This document shows positions 10,270 through 20,774 of a stretch of 64,000 nucleotides of DNA, piece after piece. Under the pieces are notes generated by a model. The model did no database searches. It saw only the letters and a list, made by a program, of their open reading frames with translations, and had not been told where the DNA came from. This DNA is from Roseibium album (GTDB lineage: Bacteria > Pseudomonadota > Alphaproteobacteria > Rhizobiales > Stappiaceae): assembly GCF_001404515.1 (NCBI RefSeq), contig NZ_CXWE01000002.1, forward strand, positions 496,001-560,000, written 5' to 3'. Each line of letters opens with the position of its first letter. The stretch's first letter is position 1. The translations under genes were made by a program, and so were the position numbers.

Positions 10270-11364
10270 CTATTGTGTCGAAGCCGCCGCTTCCAATATT
10301 GCGGTTGCGGAGAAGTCGTAGTTGCTGCGACCGTTTCGGGTCTTGCAAAAGCGGCTGAAGTCAATCTTGTCCCAGTTGCCGTCTCCAAGGTTTTCCAGGT
10401 ACAGCGCAACATTGTCTGCAGTGATCGGCGACATCTTGAAACGGACGTCCACGTAAACTTCACCCGCCGAAATCCTGTAGAAGTGATCCCTGAGCATGAC
10501 GATCGCCCAGGCACCGGCAAAAAAATGACCGCCATGGGACATGGTCATTTCCCGGCGCTGAATGGCGTCCATGGCGCGCTTGGACCAGTTGAGGCCCGCA
10601 AAGAGGACGTCCGCCCCTGCTTTCAATCCCGTTTCTTCCACCGCCTTGCGAGCACCGAACGCGATCGCGTCATTTGCACTCCAGACGATATCCACCGGCG
10701 TACGGGCGAGAACGTCCCTGGCGCGCGCATACGCGGTTTCCTCGTTCCAGTTCACCGGGATGGCGTGTATGAGATCAACGTCGGAATTGTCCGCGACGGC
10801 GCGCTGCATACCCGTTTCACGTAGCAGTCCGGCCGGTGTCGACGTGTCTCCGGTCAGGGCAAGCAGCCGGATCTTTTTTCGGTCAGGATGCAGCAGGCGT
10901 TCGTTTTCAAACAGCGAAAAGGCCATTTCATAGCCGGCAGTCTCATTGTCCGGCACCACGGAAGCGATGATTTTGCGCAGATCGATATTGCGCAATTCGA
11001 GTATCGCTTTTTGTTTCCGGGTAAGATTGTTCAGGAGAAAGAGAACTTTGCTCGGCTTGCCATCCAGCAGTTGAACCAGACGGGCAGCAGCCTGATATTC
11101 GTTCACGAGAATAAAATAGTCGGGCAGATTTCCTTGCTCCAGCCGCAACTGCAACCGCTCCTCCATACCATAAGGCTGTCGATCGGCGTTCAGGATTTCA
11201 AGGTCGATATTCAGGTCCGCTGCCGCTGCAGACATTGTCTTGGAGACTTCGCCCCAGAACCCGCTGGAGCCGCCCGGATTGATAAACGTCACTCTGAAAT
11301 CCGCGGCATACGCAACACTGGTGAAGATCCAGAAGACCATGAATAGCAGAAAACGAACGACCAT
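10270..11364 (-). CDS. Orphan periplasmic binding protein, LacI/ribose-binding (PBP1) fold
   Basis: This 364-residue secreted protein has a signal peptide ending near AYAA (residues 1-21) and a type-1 periplasmic binding fold: FRVTFINPGG at the start of lobe one, NEYQAA in the hinge, and WSANDAIAFGARKAVEETG in lobe two, typical of ribose-type binding proteins. No ABC permease, ATPase or sensor kinase is adjacent. It may feed a distant transporter, or act as a signal sensor like LuxP-type proteins. Ribosome site AAGGA lies 5 bases from the ATG. The ligand is unknown. Confidence 0.72.
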   Translation of the reverse strand: MVVRFLLFMVFWIFTSVAYAADFRVTFINPGGSSGFWGEVSKTMSAAAADLNIDLEILNADRQPYGMEERLQLRLEQGNLPDYFILVNEYQAAARLVQLLDGKPSKVLFLLNNLTRKQKAILELRNIDLRKIIASVVPDNETAGYEMAFSLFENERLLHPDRKKIRLLALTGDTSTPAGLLRETGMQRAVADNSDVDLIHAIPVNWNEETAYARARDVLARTPVDIVWSANDAIAFGARKAVEETGLKAGADVLFAGLNWSKRAMDAIQRREMTMSHGGHFFAGAWAIVMLRDHFYRISAGEVYVDVRFKMSPITADNVALYLENLGDGNWDKIDFSRFCKTRNGRSNYDFSATAILEAAASTQ

Positions 11365-11616
11365 TTTTTTCCTTTTTTGTCAGGCCGGGACTTCGTTGAA
11401 AAACAAGTCACCCTGACCGTTCACAATATCTGCACCGGCGTCTTATTCCTAATAAGGGAAACAACTTACTTACCGTTTTTTTCACCCAGCCGGCATTCCA
11501 CAACGGACACCGCGAACCTGCATCGCCCGATTGCCTGCAAATTGACGTGGTGCCTGCGTTCGTTTTGTGAAAACGTAAGATGACACAGTGTTTTCAGAAT
11601 TCAACGGGATCTTCAG

Positions 11617-14600
11617 ATGTCGATCAAAGCAAGCATTTATCATCTGACCCACTATCGATATGACAGGCCAGTCACTCTCGGACCGCAGATAATCAGGCTT
11701 CGCCCTGCGCCACACAGCCGGACCCGCGTCCTGTCCCACTCACTGAAGGTTTCGCCTGCAGGGCATTTCGTCAACCATCAACAGGATCCTTACGGCAACT
11801 GGCTCGCTCGCTTCGTCTTTCCCGAACCGGTGCGCGAATTCAAGATCGAAGTCGACCTCGTCGCTGACATGACGGTCTACAATCCGTTCGACTTTTTCGT
11901 GGAGGAAAGTGCCGAAGAATGGCCATTCGAATACCCGGAAGATTTGCGTGACGACCTTCAGATCTACAGGAAGACGGAACAGCCGGGTCCTCGTCTGGAA
12001 CAGTTCCTGGCATCGGTTCCAAGAGATCGTCTGCGAACAATCGATTTCATCGTCGCCTTGAATGCCCGCGTCTCGAACGAAATCGGTTACGTCATCCGCA
12101 TGGAACCGGGTGTCCAGACGCCGGAGGAGACCTTTGAAAGGGGAACTGGCTCTTGCCGGGATTCCAGCTGGCTTCTGGTTCAGGCCATGCGTCATCTGGG
12201 CTTCGCCGCCCGTTTTGTTTCAGGTTATCTCATTCAGCTGAAACCGGACCTGGAAGCCCTGGACGGTCCGTCCGGCACCGATCATGACTTTACGGATCTT
12301 CATGCCTGGGTCGAGGTTTACCTTCCCGGTGCAGGATGGATCGGCCTGGATCCGACATCCGGTCTTCTCACCGGTGAAAGCCACATTCCCCTGGCGGCTA
12401 CACCGCACTATTCGAATGCCGCGCCGATCGTCGGCGTTGCCAGTGCGGCCGAAGTCGACTTTTCCTTCGACATGCAGGTTTCCCGCATCGCGGAGCACCC
12501 GCGTATTACAAAACCCTTTTCCGAAGAATCCTGGTCAGCCCTAAATCGGCTTGGAACCGATGTCGACCGTGTTCTGGAACAGGAAGACGTGCGTCTGACG
12601 ATGGGCGGTGAACCCACCTTTGTGTCCATTGACGATTTTGAAGCCGACGAATGGAATACGGACGCGGTCGGTCCCACGAAACGGGGACTTGCGGATATTC
12701 TCATCCGCCGCTTGCGTGACCGGTTCGCGCCTGGCGGATTTCTTCACTACGGCCAGGGAAAGTGGTACCCGGGCGAAACCCTGCCACGCTGGACATTTTC
12801 GCTCTACTGGCGGCGCGACGAAAAACCGATCTGGCGCGATCCCGGCCTCATCGCCGAAGAAGGCGAGGACACCGGAATAGATGCGGACAAGGCTCAGACC
12901 TTCATGCAACGGGTTGCCAGTCGCCTCGACCTGGAAACCGATTGTGTGGTCCCGGCGTACGAGGATCCCGCGGTTTGGCTGGTGAAGGAAGCCAATCTTC
13001 CGGCAAACGTCACACCTGACAACTCGGAACTGGAGGATGCGGAGGCGCGTCACCGGATCGCCCGAGTTTTCGACAGGGGACTTGCGACGCCTGCCGGATA
13101 CGTTCTGCCGATCCAGCGCTGGCAGTCCAAGGCAGATGGCGGTCGTTGGCGATCCGAAAACTGGAAGCTGCGCCGCAAGGCATTGTTCCTGATACCCGGT
13201 GACAGCCCCGTCGGATACAGATTGCCTCTGGAATCCCTGCCCCATGTACCTCCGGCCAGCTATCCCTATACGAATATACTCGATCCGACCGTGCCGAGGC
13301 CGCCATTGCCCGAATTCCCCGCAGGCCCCCGTCCGGAGCGGCCCCAGGGCATTGCCCGGTTCACGGCGAACGACCCTAGTCAGGTCAGGCAGGAACAGGA
13401 ACTTCCTGAAGACGATCTTGACGACGACGCGGTTCGCACGGCCTTGTCGGTCGAACCCAGAGACGGCAGGCTCTGTGTGTTCATGCCGCCTGTCGAACAG
13501 CTTGAGGACTACCTGGAGCTGATCTCGGTCGCCGAAGCGGCAGCGGAGGAACTCGGCCTTCCCGTCCATATCGAAGGCTACCCGCCGCCAACCGATCCAC
13601 GCATGAACGTTATCCGGGTTGCTCCTGATCCCGGTGTGATCGAAGTCAATATCCATCCGGCGACAAGCTGGCAGGAATGCGTCTCGATCACCGAAGGTGT
13701 CTATGAGGAAGCGCGGCAATGCCGGTTGGGCGCCGACAAGTTCATGATAGACGGCAAGCACACCGGCACAGGGGGTGGCAACCACGTTGTTGTTGGCGGG
13801 GCGACACCTCTCGACAGTCCGTTCCTCAGGCGTCCGGATCTGTTGCGCAGCCTGATCCTGCACTGGCAGCGCCATCCCAGTCTGTCCTACCTTTTTTCCG
13901 GGCTTTTCATAGGTCCGACATCACAGGCCCCACGTGTGGATGAAGCGCGCCACGACGGTCTTTACGAACTTGAGGTCGCGCTTTCCCAGGTCCATCGCCC
14001 CGACGAGGGTCCCGCACCCTTCCCGTGGCTGTTGGACCGGCTCCTGAGAAACATTCTCGTTGATGTCACCGGCAACACGCACCGGGCGGAGATCTGCATC
14101 GACAAGCTGTATTCCCCCGACGGTCCGACCGGGCGATTGGGTCTTGTTGAATTCCGCGGTTTCGAAATGCCACCGGATCCGCGCATGAGCCTGGCGCAGC
14201 AACTTCTGCTCAGGGCCCTGATTGCGCGACTCTGGCGGCAACCGCTTTCCGGCAATCTCGCGCGCTGGGGTACAACACTCCATGACCGGTTCATGCTCCC
14301 GCACCATGTCTGGTCCGATTTTCAAGACGTCCTTGAGGACCTCAAACATCACGGTTTTGCCATGCGGCCGGAATGGTTTGAGGCACAGGCCGAATTCAGG
14401 TTCCCGTTCTGTGGCGAGATTGAGGTCGAGGATGTCCACCTGGAACTCCGTCAGGCACTCGAACCGTGGCATGTGCTTGGCGAAACCGGTGCGATCGGCG
14501 GAACTGTGCGATATACGGATAGTTCAACCGAACGCCTTCAGGTCAAACTCACCACCAGCGATCCCGAGCGGTATACGGTGACATGCAATCGCCGAATGAT

Positions 14601-14949
14601 GCCCTTGCGAAAAACGGAAACCAACGGTGTCGCCGTTGCAGGTGTTCGGTACAAGGCCTGGCAGCCGTCCATGGCCCTTCATCCCGTCCATCCGGTCGAT
14701 GCCCCCCTGACATTTGATATTTTCGATCGCTGGAGCGGGCGGGCAATAGGCGGATGCGTCTACCATGTCGCCCATCCGGGTGGACGCAGTTATGACACGT
14801 TTCCCGTCAACGGAAACGAAGCGGAAGCACGCCGTCTGTCCCGCTTCGAGCCGCACGGGCACACACCCGGGCTTTACGTCCCGGAAACCGAAAGACCGCA
14901 TCCGGAATTTCCCATGACCTTGGACCTCAGGCGCCCAGTGGGTGTATAA
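11617..14949 (+). CDS. Transglutaminase-like protein with DUF2126 domain
   Basis: This 1110-residue protein has a bacterial transglutaminase N-terminal beta domain (about 1-90), a papain-like transglutaminase core (about 155-265) with probable triad C180 (GSCRDSS), H229 (LHAWVEVY) and D245 (LDPTSG), and a long DUF2126 region (about 320-1105). It has no signal peptide. Members co-occur with circularly permuted ATP-grasp and alpha-E proteins and have been predicted to act in peptide ligation or cleavage; no substrate is established. It is the first gene of a three-gene plus-strand operon. Confidence 0.88.
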   Translation: MSIKASIYHLTHYRYDRPVTLGPQIIRLRPAPHSRTRVLSHSLKVSPAGHFVNHQQDPYGNWLARFVFPEPVREFKIEVDLVADMTVYNPFDFFVEESAEEWPFEYPEDLRDDLQIYRKTEQPGPRLEQFLASVPRDRLRTIDFIVALNARVSNEIGYVIRMEPGVQTPEETFERGTGSCRDSSWLLVQAMRHLGFAARFVSGYLIQLKPDLEALDGPSGTDHDFTDLHAWVEVYLPGAGWIGLDPTSGLLTGESHIPLAATPHYSNAAPIVGVASAAEVDFSFDMQVSRIAEHPRITKPFSEESWSALNRLGTDVDRVLEQEDVRLTMGGEPTFVSIDDFEADEWNTDAVGPTKRGLADILIRRLRDRFAPGGFLHYGQGKWYPGETLPRWTFSLYWRRDEKPIWRDPGLIAEEGEDTGIDADKAQTFMQRVASRLDLETDCVVPAYEDPAVWLVKEANLPANVTPDNSELEDAEARHRIARVFDRGLATPAGYVLPIQRWQSKADGGRWRSENWKLRRKALFLIPGDSPVGYRLPLESLPHVPPASYPYTNILDPTVPRPPLPEFPAGPRPERPQGIARFTANDPSQVRQEQELPEDDLDDDAVRTALSVEPRDGRLCVFMPPVEQLEDYLELISVAEAAAEELGLPVHIEGYPPPTDPRMNVIRVAPDPGVIEVNIHPATSWQECVSITEGVYEEARQCRLGADKFMIDGKHTGTGGGNHVVVGGATPLDSPFLRRPDLLRSLILHWQRHPSLSYLFSGLFIGPTSQAPRVDEARHDGLYELEVALSQVHRPDEGPAPFPWLLDRLLRNILVDVTGNTHRAEICIDKLYSPDGPTGRLGLVEFRGFEMPPDPRMSLAQQLLLRALIARLWRQPLSGNLARWGTTLHDRFMLPHHVWSDFQDVLEDLKHHGFAMRPEWFEAQAEFRFPFCGEIEVEDVHLELRQALEPWHVLGETGAIGGTVRYTDSSTERLQVKLTTSDPERYTVTCNRRMMPLRKTETNGVAVAGVRYKAWQPSMALHPVHPVDAPLTFDIFDRWSGRAIGGCVYHVAHPGGRSYDTFPVNGNEAEARRLSRFEPHGHTPGLYVPETERPHPEFPMTLDLRRPVGV

Positions 14950-14990
14950 CGCGTTCCTGACATCGGGCAGACCGGATAGGGTTCGTGTGA

Positions 14991-17396
14991 ATGCGTTTGG
15001 ATGAAACAGAAAATGTGGGCGATCACGGCTACGGATTGTTGAAATCCTATCAGCCATTTCCGGGTGTTTCCGATGAACTTCTGGATCCGTCCGGCAAGGT
15101 GCGGCCCGTTTGGCGTCCTTTTCTGGATCATCTGTCATCCATGAGCCCGGAAGACATCAGCGACCGGTTCGCGCGGGGGAACCAGTATCTGAATGACGCT
15201 GGTGTTTATTTTCGGCAATACGGTCAGAACGAAGCACTTGAGCGGGAATGGCCACTCAGCCATATCCCCGTGATCATAAGCGAAAGCGACTGGCAGATTA
15301 TTGCAGAAGGCCTTGTTCAGCGGGCAGAGTTGCTGGAAAAGGTCGTCGGTGATCTCTATGGCGACAACAGGCTTGTGTCGGAAGGGTATCTTCCGGCAAG
15401 CCTGATTGCCGAAAGCACGGAATGGCAACGCCCGCTGGTTGGCATTACCCCGCCGTCAGACAACTTCCTTCATTTTCTTGCATTTGAAATCGGCCGCGGC
15501 CCCGACGGAACCTGGTGGGTTCTTTCCGACCGGGCACAGGCGCCTTCGGGCGCGGGGTTTGCGTTGGAAAACAGGGTTGCCACCGGACGCGTGTTCAATG
15601 AATTCTTCGCCAGGGCGAATGTCCACAGGCTTGCCGGTTTCTTCCGCCGGTTCCGCGATCATTTGCTGGATCTGCGCGGAGAACAGGACAGCCGGGTCTC
15701 GATCCTGACACCCGGCCCGCTCAACGATACCTATTTTGAACATGCCTATATTGCCCGCTATCTCGGATTCATGTTGCTGGAAGGCGAGGATCTGACCGTC
15801 GAAAACGGGCACTTGATGGTCCGCACGGTTGCAGGACTGAAGCCGGTCAGTGTCTTGTGGCGGCGGCTCGACTCGGCATGGACCGATCCGGTTGAACTCA
15901 ACGAGGAATCGCATCTCGGCACGCCCGGCATGGTGCAGGCCGTCCGTGAGGGCAACGTGACGATGATCAATGCCCTGGGGACCGGCATTCTGGAAACCCG
16001 CGCCCTGCTCGCGTTCCTGCCGCGGATCTGCCAGCACCTTCAGGGAGAGGGACTGAAACTGCCGAATGTCGCCACGTGGTGGTGCGGTGAAGAGACGACA
16101 CGTTCCTATGTGAAAGAGCACGCCGAAACCATGATGTTCAGCCCGGCTCGCTCAACTGCCCTGCCTTTCACTTCTTCGCAGACGGATTTCATCGGAAAGG
16201 ACTCCGACAAATTCCGCAAAGGCATCCTTGAAAACTGGATAGACAGCGAAAAAGGCAATCTTGTTGCACAAGAGGCCGTCACTCTGTCGACAACCCCGGC
16301 CTATGACGAAGGCCTGCTTGTCCCGCGACCGATGAGCCTGCGCGTCTTTCTGGCGCGCACCCACAAGGGGTGGGAAGTCATGTCTGGAGGATTTGCACGG
16401 ATCGGCAAGGGGGAAAGTGCCAGCGCGATCGCAATGCAGACGGGGGGATCGGCAGCCGATGTCTGGATTGTCGGTGAGCGTAAACCCTACAGGGAAACCC
16501 TGCTGCATCAGACCGAGTCTCCTTTCTTCAAATCACAACCCGGTTCGCTGCCGTCGCGGGCGGCGGATAATCTGTTCTGGCTCGGCCGCTATGTGGAGCG
16601 CGCGGAAGGCGCAGTGCGACTGCTGCGTGCTTATCATGCACGCCTGATGGAAACAGCGGACCCGGATGCACCTCTTGTGGCAAAGACAGCTGACTATCTG
16701 GACAAGATCGGTGTTCCACCGGAAAATCCTGTACCTGAGGGTCTGTGTGAGATGCTGCAATCGGCGGTGAACAGTGCCGGCAAGGTCCGGGATCGTTTTT
16801 CAGTGGATGGATGGCTGGCTCTCAACGATCTTGCGCAAACCGCCAATGGCGCAAGACGTGTCATGAACGAAAACGCCGATATTCCCCGGGCAATGAGCCT
16901 GTTGCTGCGAAAGATCACGGGTTTTTCCGGGTTGGTACACGAAAACATGTACCGGTTCACAGGCTGGCGATTCCTGAGCATTGGACGCGCGCTTGAGCGC
17001 GCAAATCGCATGACGGATCTTCTTTCGGTCTTCACCGGTCCGAACGCTCCGGAAGGGGCTCTGGAAATGCTGCTTGAAGTCGGTGACAGCGCCATGTCGA
17101 TGAGCCGCCGCTACGCCGTTTCGCTAAGTCATGCAACCGTTCTGGACCTGCTTGCCATGGATCCCAAGAATCCACGTTCGGTCATTTACCAGCTGACGGA
17201 CATGAAGGAACACATCAGCGTGCTGCCGGGCGCGACGGACCGTGGTTACCTGTCAGATCTGGCGCGCGCGATTCTCCAGGTTCACACCAACCTCGCCGTC
17301 GCAACACCGGAGACTTTGACGCCCGAAGCCCTGGAGGAAATCAAGGACCAGATCGCTTTCCTTTCGGTGGAGATTACCGATGCCTACATCCGGTAG
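14991..17396 (+). CDS. Circularly permuted ATP-grasp and alpha-E domain fusion protein
   Basis: This 801-residue protein fuses a type-2 circularly permuted ATP-grasp domain (DUF404/DUF407 region, about 60-480; note VDLRGEQDSRV-like and MVRTVAGLKPVSVLWRR segments) with an alpha-helical alpha-E domain (DUF403, about 505-795; starts at SRAADNLFWLGRYVERAEG). In many genomes these are two separate genes, so this is a natural fusion. ATP-grasp enzymes form amide bonds via acyl phosphates; here a peptide ligase activity is predicted but unproven. It lies 41 bp after the DUF2126 gene and 42 bp before the second transglutaminase. Confidence 0.87.
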   Translation: MRLDETENVGDHGYGLLKSYQPFPGVSDELLDPSGKVRPVWRPFLDHLSSMSPEDISDRFARGNQYLNDAGVYFRQYGQNEALEREWPLSHIPVIISESDWQIIAEGLVQRAELLEKVVGDLYGDNRLVSEGYLPASLIAESTEWQRPLVGITPPSDNFLHFLAFEIGRGPDGTWWVLSDRAQAPSGAGFALENRVATGRVFNEFFARANVHRLAGFFRRFRDHLLDLRGEQDSRVSILTPGPLNDTYFEHAYIARYLGFMLLEGEDLTVENGHLMVRTVAGLKPVSVLWRRLDSAWTDPVELNEESHLGTPGMVQAVREGNVTMINALGTGILETRALLAFLPRICQHLQGEGLKLPNVATWWCGEETTRSYVKEHAETMMFSPARSTALPFTSSQTDFIGKDSDKFRKGILENWIDSEKGNLVAQEAVTLSTTPAYDEGLLVPRPMSLRVFLARTHKGWEVMSGGFARIGKGESASAIAMQTGGSAADVWIVGERKPYRETLLHQTESPFFKSQPGSLPSRAADNLFWLGRYVERAEGAVRLLRAYHARLMETADPDAPLVAKTADYLDKIGVPPENPVPEGLCEMLQSAVNSAGKVRDRFSVDGWLALNDLAQTANGARRVMNENADIPRAMSLLLRKITGFSGLVHENMYRFTGWRFLSIGRALERANRMTDLLSVFTGPNAPEGALEMLLEVGDSAMSMSRRYAVSLSHATVLDLLAMDPKNPRSVIYQLTDMKEHISVLPGATDRGYLSDLARAILQVHTNLAVATPETLTPEALEEIKDQIAFLSVEITDAYIR

Positions 17397-17438
17397 TCTG
17401 AAAATCCACGGGTCAAACCTCAACATTAAGGGTGTAGC

Positions 17439-18314
17439 TTGCTTTACGACGTGAACCTGGAAATCACATACGACTACGCCAGCCCGGCCAACTCGGGGCG
17501 CCATGCACTTCGGCTGGTCCCCGCGACGGTACCGGGCGAACAGCATCTTGAGTCTTCCAGCATCAGGCTTTCACCGGGCCCGTCTGAGCGCCGGGACAGA
17601 ATTGACTTTTTCGGCAATGCAGTCACCGATGTCGCCTACCGGAGACCGCATAGCGAACTGGTTTTCAGTCTGGCCGCCAGAATCAACCGGACGGCAACAC
17701 CCGAAGAGTTCGATATCTCGCCACCCCTGAAAAGCCTGGGAAGGGAGCTGCGTGCAATACAATCGCTCAAGCCGGATGAACCCGTTCACTTTCTGACTGC
17801 CTCGCCGCGCCTGCCGCTTGCACCGGCGTTTGCCGTTTATGCCCGGCAACATGCGACCCCGGACATGAGCGCTATTTCCGCCGTCGAGACAATCGGCAGG
17901 GCCTTGCATGCTGATATGGACTTTGACGCGGATGCAACCACCGTCGACACACCTGCGCTTGAAGCCTTCGAACGCCGTCACGGCGTTTGCCAGGACTTTT
18001 CCCACATCATGATCGCCTGCCTCAGAAGTATCGGTATTCCGGCGGGCTATGTGAGCGGCTTCCTCAGGACTATTCCACCTGAAGGCAAACCGCGCCTGGA
18101 AGGCGCCGACGCGATGCATGCCTGGATACGCGCCTGGTGCGGCATGGATGTTGGCTGGATCGAGTACGACCCGACCAATGCCCTTCGGGTCGGACAGGAC
18201 CATATCGTTGTTGCCCGAGGCCGGGACTACGGCGATACGGCTCCGGTGAAGGGTGTCCTGAGAACCTCAGGCACCCAGACCACCGACCACAAGGTAGATG
18301 TGATCCCGCGCTGA
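17439..18314 (+). CDS. Transglutaminase family protein
   Basis: This 291-residue cytoplasmic protein has the bacterial transglutaminase N-terminal domain (about 1-90) and a protease-like core with probable triad C184 (GVCQDFSH), H227 (MHAWIRAW) and D244 (YDPTN). A TTG start is chosen because the N-terminus (MLYDVNLEITYDYA) matches the conserved beginning of the family; there is no good ATG. It ends the three-gene cluster. The proteasome-like Anbu peptidase that sometimes follows such clusters is not present. Confidence 0.85.
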   Translation: MLYDVNLEITYDYASPANSGRHALRLVPATVPGEQHLESSSIRLSPGPSERRDRIDFFGNAVTDVAYRRPHSELVFSLAARINRTATPEEFDISPPLKSLGRELRAIQSLKPDEPVHFLTASPRLPLAPAFAVYARQHATPDMSAISAVETIGRALHADMDFDADATTVDTPALEAFERRHGVCQDFSHIMIACLRSIGIPAGYVSGFLRTIPPEGKPRLEGADAMHAWIRAWCGMDVGWIEYDPTNALRVGQDHIVVARGRDYGDTAPVKGVLRTSGTQTTDHKVDVIPR

Positions 18315-18365
18315 CAAGGATTGTTGCTGGCATCCGGGCGCCTGTACCTGACCTGAAATCGACAC

Positions 18366-19424
18366 TTACCGAATGGCGCGATCTTCGGCATCGAAGAAAT
18401 GCATGCGCGTTTCATCGAACACGAGCCCGATCCGCGCGCCTTCCTCGATCGTGTCAGCACCGCTGATGCGCACGAGAATGGTCTCCAGACCATCAAGTGC
18501 GACATAGAGAAAGGTGTCCGCGCCGAGATATTCGGCAACTTCCACCGTTCCGCTGCAATGCCCTTCGCCGTCTCCGACAATCGACATGTGCTCCGGGCGA
18601 ACGCCCAGCCGGACAGGCCGCTGCGGAAGTCCCGCATGCGGGTAGTGGCCTCCACCGTGACCCTGCAATGAAAACTGATCTCCTTCGACCGAACAAGGCA
18701 GCACGTTCATTTTCGGTGACCCGATAAATTGCGCGACGAACAGGTTGTCTGGCCGTTCATAAAGCTCGCGCGGCGAACCGACCTGCTCGATCCGTCCGGC
18801 CTGCAGCACCACGATCTTGTCGGCCAGCGTCATCGCCTCGACCTGGTCATGGGTGACGTAGATCATCGTCGTGCCGAGACTCTTGTGCAGACGCGCAATT
18901 TCGAAGCGCATTTCCACGCGCAACGCCGCGTCAAGGTTCGACAGGGGTTCATCGAACAGAAACGCACTCGGTTCGCGCACGATCGCGCGTCCGATGGCCA
19001 CGCGCTGCCGCTGTCCGCCCGAAAGCGCTTTTGGACGCCGGTCAAGATAATCATCGAGCTTGAGAACTTCCGCTGCCGCGTTGACCTTGCTGTCGATCTC
19101 GGCTTTCGGAATTCCGGCCGTTTTCAGGCCGAAGCCAACATTCTCGCGAACGGACATGTGCGGGTAAAGTGCATAGGACTGAAAGACCATCGACAGTCCA
19201 CGCCCTGACGGTGGCAGCGCCGTGACATCTTTGCTGTCGATCTCGATCGTGCCACGGCTCGTTTCCTCCAGGCCGGAAATCAGACGAAGCAATGTCGATT
19301 TTCCGCAGCCGGACGGTCCGACGAAGATGACGAATTCGCCCTCCTTGATTTCAAGGTCAATGCCCTTGATGACCTGTAGTTCGCCGAACCATTTCTCGAC
19401 CTTGTTGAGCTGTATCGCGCCCAT
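18366..19424 (-). CDS. Sugar ABC transporter ATPase, UgpC/MsmX/AglK type
   Basis: This 352-residue protein has canonical motifs: Walker [10 protein letters not shown], signature LSGGQRQR, Walker [10 protein letters not shown], switch [10 protein letters not shown], followed by a TOBE domain. The ATG at 19424 has GGAGG 9 bases upstream; an upstream in-frame extension is not conserved. It is the last gene of the LacI-controlled operon and energises the permeases at 20775-23308. The order regulator, binding protein, two permeases, hydrolase, ATPase mirrors the rhizobial alpha-glucoside agl operon, though the hydrolase family differs. Confidence 0.9.
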   Translation of the reverse strand: MGAIQLNKVEKWFGELQVIKGIDLEIKEGEFVIFVGPSGCGKSTLLRLISGLEETSRGTIEIDSKDVTALPPSGRGLSMVFQSYALYPHMSVRENVGFGLKTAGIPKAEIDSKVNAAAEVLKLDDYLDRRPKALSGGQRQRVAIGRAIVREPSAFLFDEPLSNLDAALRVEMRFEIARLHKSLGTTMIYVTHDQVEAMTLADKIVVLQAGRIEQVGSPRELYERPDNLFVAQFIGSPKMNVLPCSVEGDQFSLQGHGGGHYPHAGLPQRPVRLGVRPEHMSIVGDGEGHCSGTVEVAEYLGADTFLYVALDGLETILVRISGADTIEEGARIGLVFDETRMHFFDAEDRAIR

Positions 19425-19444
19425 CTCTTGAGTCCTCCGGCTTC

Positions 19445-20734
19445 CTAAGCTGCTTGTTTCACACGTGTCGGCGATGCCCAGGTCAACCATATGGCTGCCG
19501 TCCAGGAGAAAGTGCCGCCTCCGGCGCCTGCTCCCGTTTCAGGGCTGAAATACTCAGCGAAGCCATTGGTTTCGATAAGACTCGCCGTATCGCGGCGGAG
19601 TTTGTCCGCACGCACGCCATCGCCAATCTCGGCAAATCCGCGGGCAATCATGTAGTTGATCATCGCCCATACGGGGCCCCGCCAGTACCTGAGCGGCTCG
19701 TAGCTCTCGTGATCTGGATCATAGGAGGGCATGAGGTAGCGTACCTTGTCCGAGATCCTGTCGAAATGACCGCACAGCGCCGTAAGCGTTTGCTGATCGG
19801 CAAGACCTGCATAAAGTGCCAGGAAAGACGCGCTGGAAATGCCATTCGTGTGTTTTCCGGATCGCCGATCCAGCGCGACATGTGCTTGCAAGTTGTCCTG
19901 CCAGAGAATTTTGGCACCTCTTTCCAAGCGCGTGATCCAGCCACGGATCTCGTCTGCATCAGTATCCTTGCCGAGCCGTTCGGCCAGCACGAGCAGGTCG
20001 CGGCAGGCACGAAGGAAAATAAAGGTCACACCGGGATCGGCCACGAAGAACGGACAGGTTCTGGCGACTTCCGCCGGGTCCCAGCCGACCTTACGGCAAG
20101 CAGCCATGATGCTCAGATAACGGTCATAGTCTTCCTTGTGGGGCCTCATGGCCGGATCGACATGAGATGTATCCTTGCGTTCGTAGGGTCCGATGTCCTT
20201 GACTTCTACTGCCCGAAGCGCGTCGTCCCAGTCCGGCAGGTTGTCCCTCCCCGACTCCCAGGGATGGATGACGGCAAGCAGGCCTTCGCCTTCCGGATCC
20301 CTGTAGGCAAGGAACCATCGGTGCCACGCCATGAGGTTCGGGAAGAGGGCTGCGGCACGGTCTTCCGATTTGCCGGATGTGTCGGCTTCGACGAGGTCCC
20401 GTATGACAGTTGCCGCGACAGGCGGCTGCGAATGACCGGAGCTCGGGATCTGTCCACCACTCGTTCCCCAGACCGAAGGGCCCGGAAAATAGCTCGGGTC
20501 GTCTTTTCTGAACAGGATGTGGGGCACCATGCCGTCGTGCCACTGTCCTTCGAACAGCATCTCGATCTCCCGCCAGGCCCGGTCCTGATCGAAGGTTGCA
20601 AAGCCCAGCGCAACAAAGACCGAATCCCAGTTCCACTGGTAGGGATAAAGCCCCTTTGTCGGCACCGTGTATCCGCCCTGGTCGTTCTCGATCAGAATGG
20701 ATCTGGCTGTTTGATCTAACTCTGCGATTGACAC
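19445..20734 (-). CDS. GH63-type glycoside hydrolase, glycosylglycerate-hydrolase-like
   Basis: This 429-residue (alpha/alpha)6 hydrolase has the MGH1-like layout: QWNWDSVF near residue 35, HPWESGRDN with predicted general acid D164, and AEYFSPETG with predicted base E394. Length and spacing match bacterial mannosylglycerate/glucosylglycerate hydrolases (about 425-450 residues). It lacks a signal peptide, so it would hydrolyse an imported glycoside in the cytoplasm. The GTG start is supported by AAGGAG 6 bases upstream. The family is solid. The substrate is inferred; short alpha-glucosides such as trehalose or glucosylglycerol are alternatives. Confidence 0.78.
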   Translation of the reverse strand: MSIAELDQTARSILIENDQGGYTVPTKGLYPYQWNWDSVFVALGFATFDQDRAWREIEMLFEGQWHDGMVPHILFRKDDPSYFPGPSVWGTSGGQIPSSGHSQPPVAATVIRDLVEADTSGKSEDRAAALFPNLMAWHRWFLAYRDPEGEGLLAVIHPWESGRDNLPDWDDALRAVEVKDIGPYERKDTSHVDPAMRPHKEDYDRYLSIMAACRKVGWDPAEVARTCPFFVADPGVTFIFLRACRDLLVLAERLGKDTDADEIRGWITRLERGAKILWQDNLQAHVALDRRSGKHTNGISSASFLALYAGLADQQTLTALCGHFDRISDKVRYLMPSYDPDHESYEPLRYWRGPVWAMINYMIARGFAEIGDGVRADKLRRDTASLIETNGFAEYFSPETGAGAGGGTFSWTAAIWLTWASPTRVKQAA

Positions 20735-20774
20735 AGAAATCTCCTTGGCCTTTCCGGCCGTTTCATTGTTTGCC

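Noticed and set aside
12541..13875. Long minus-strand open frame of 444 codons
   Set aside because: Antisense to the DUF2126 gene, whose protein has clear family motifs; long antisense frames are usual at this GC content.
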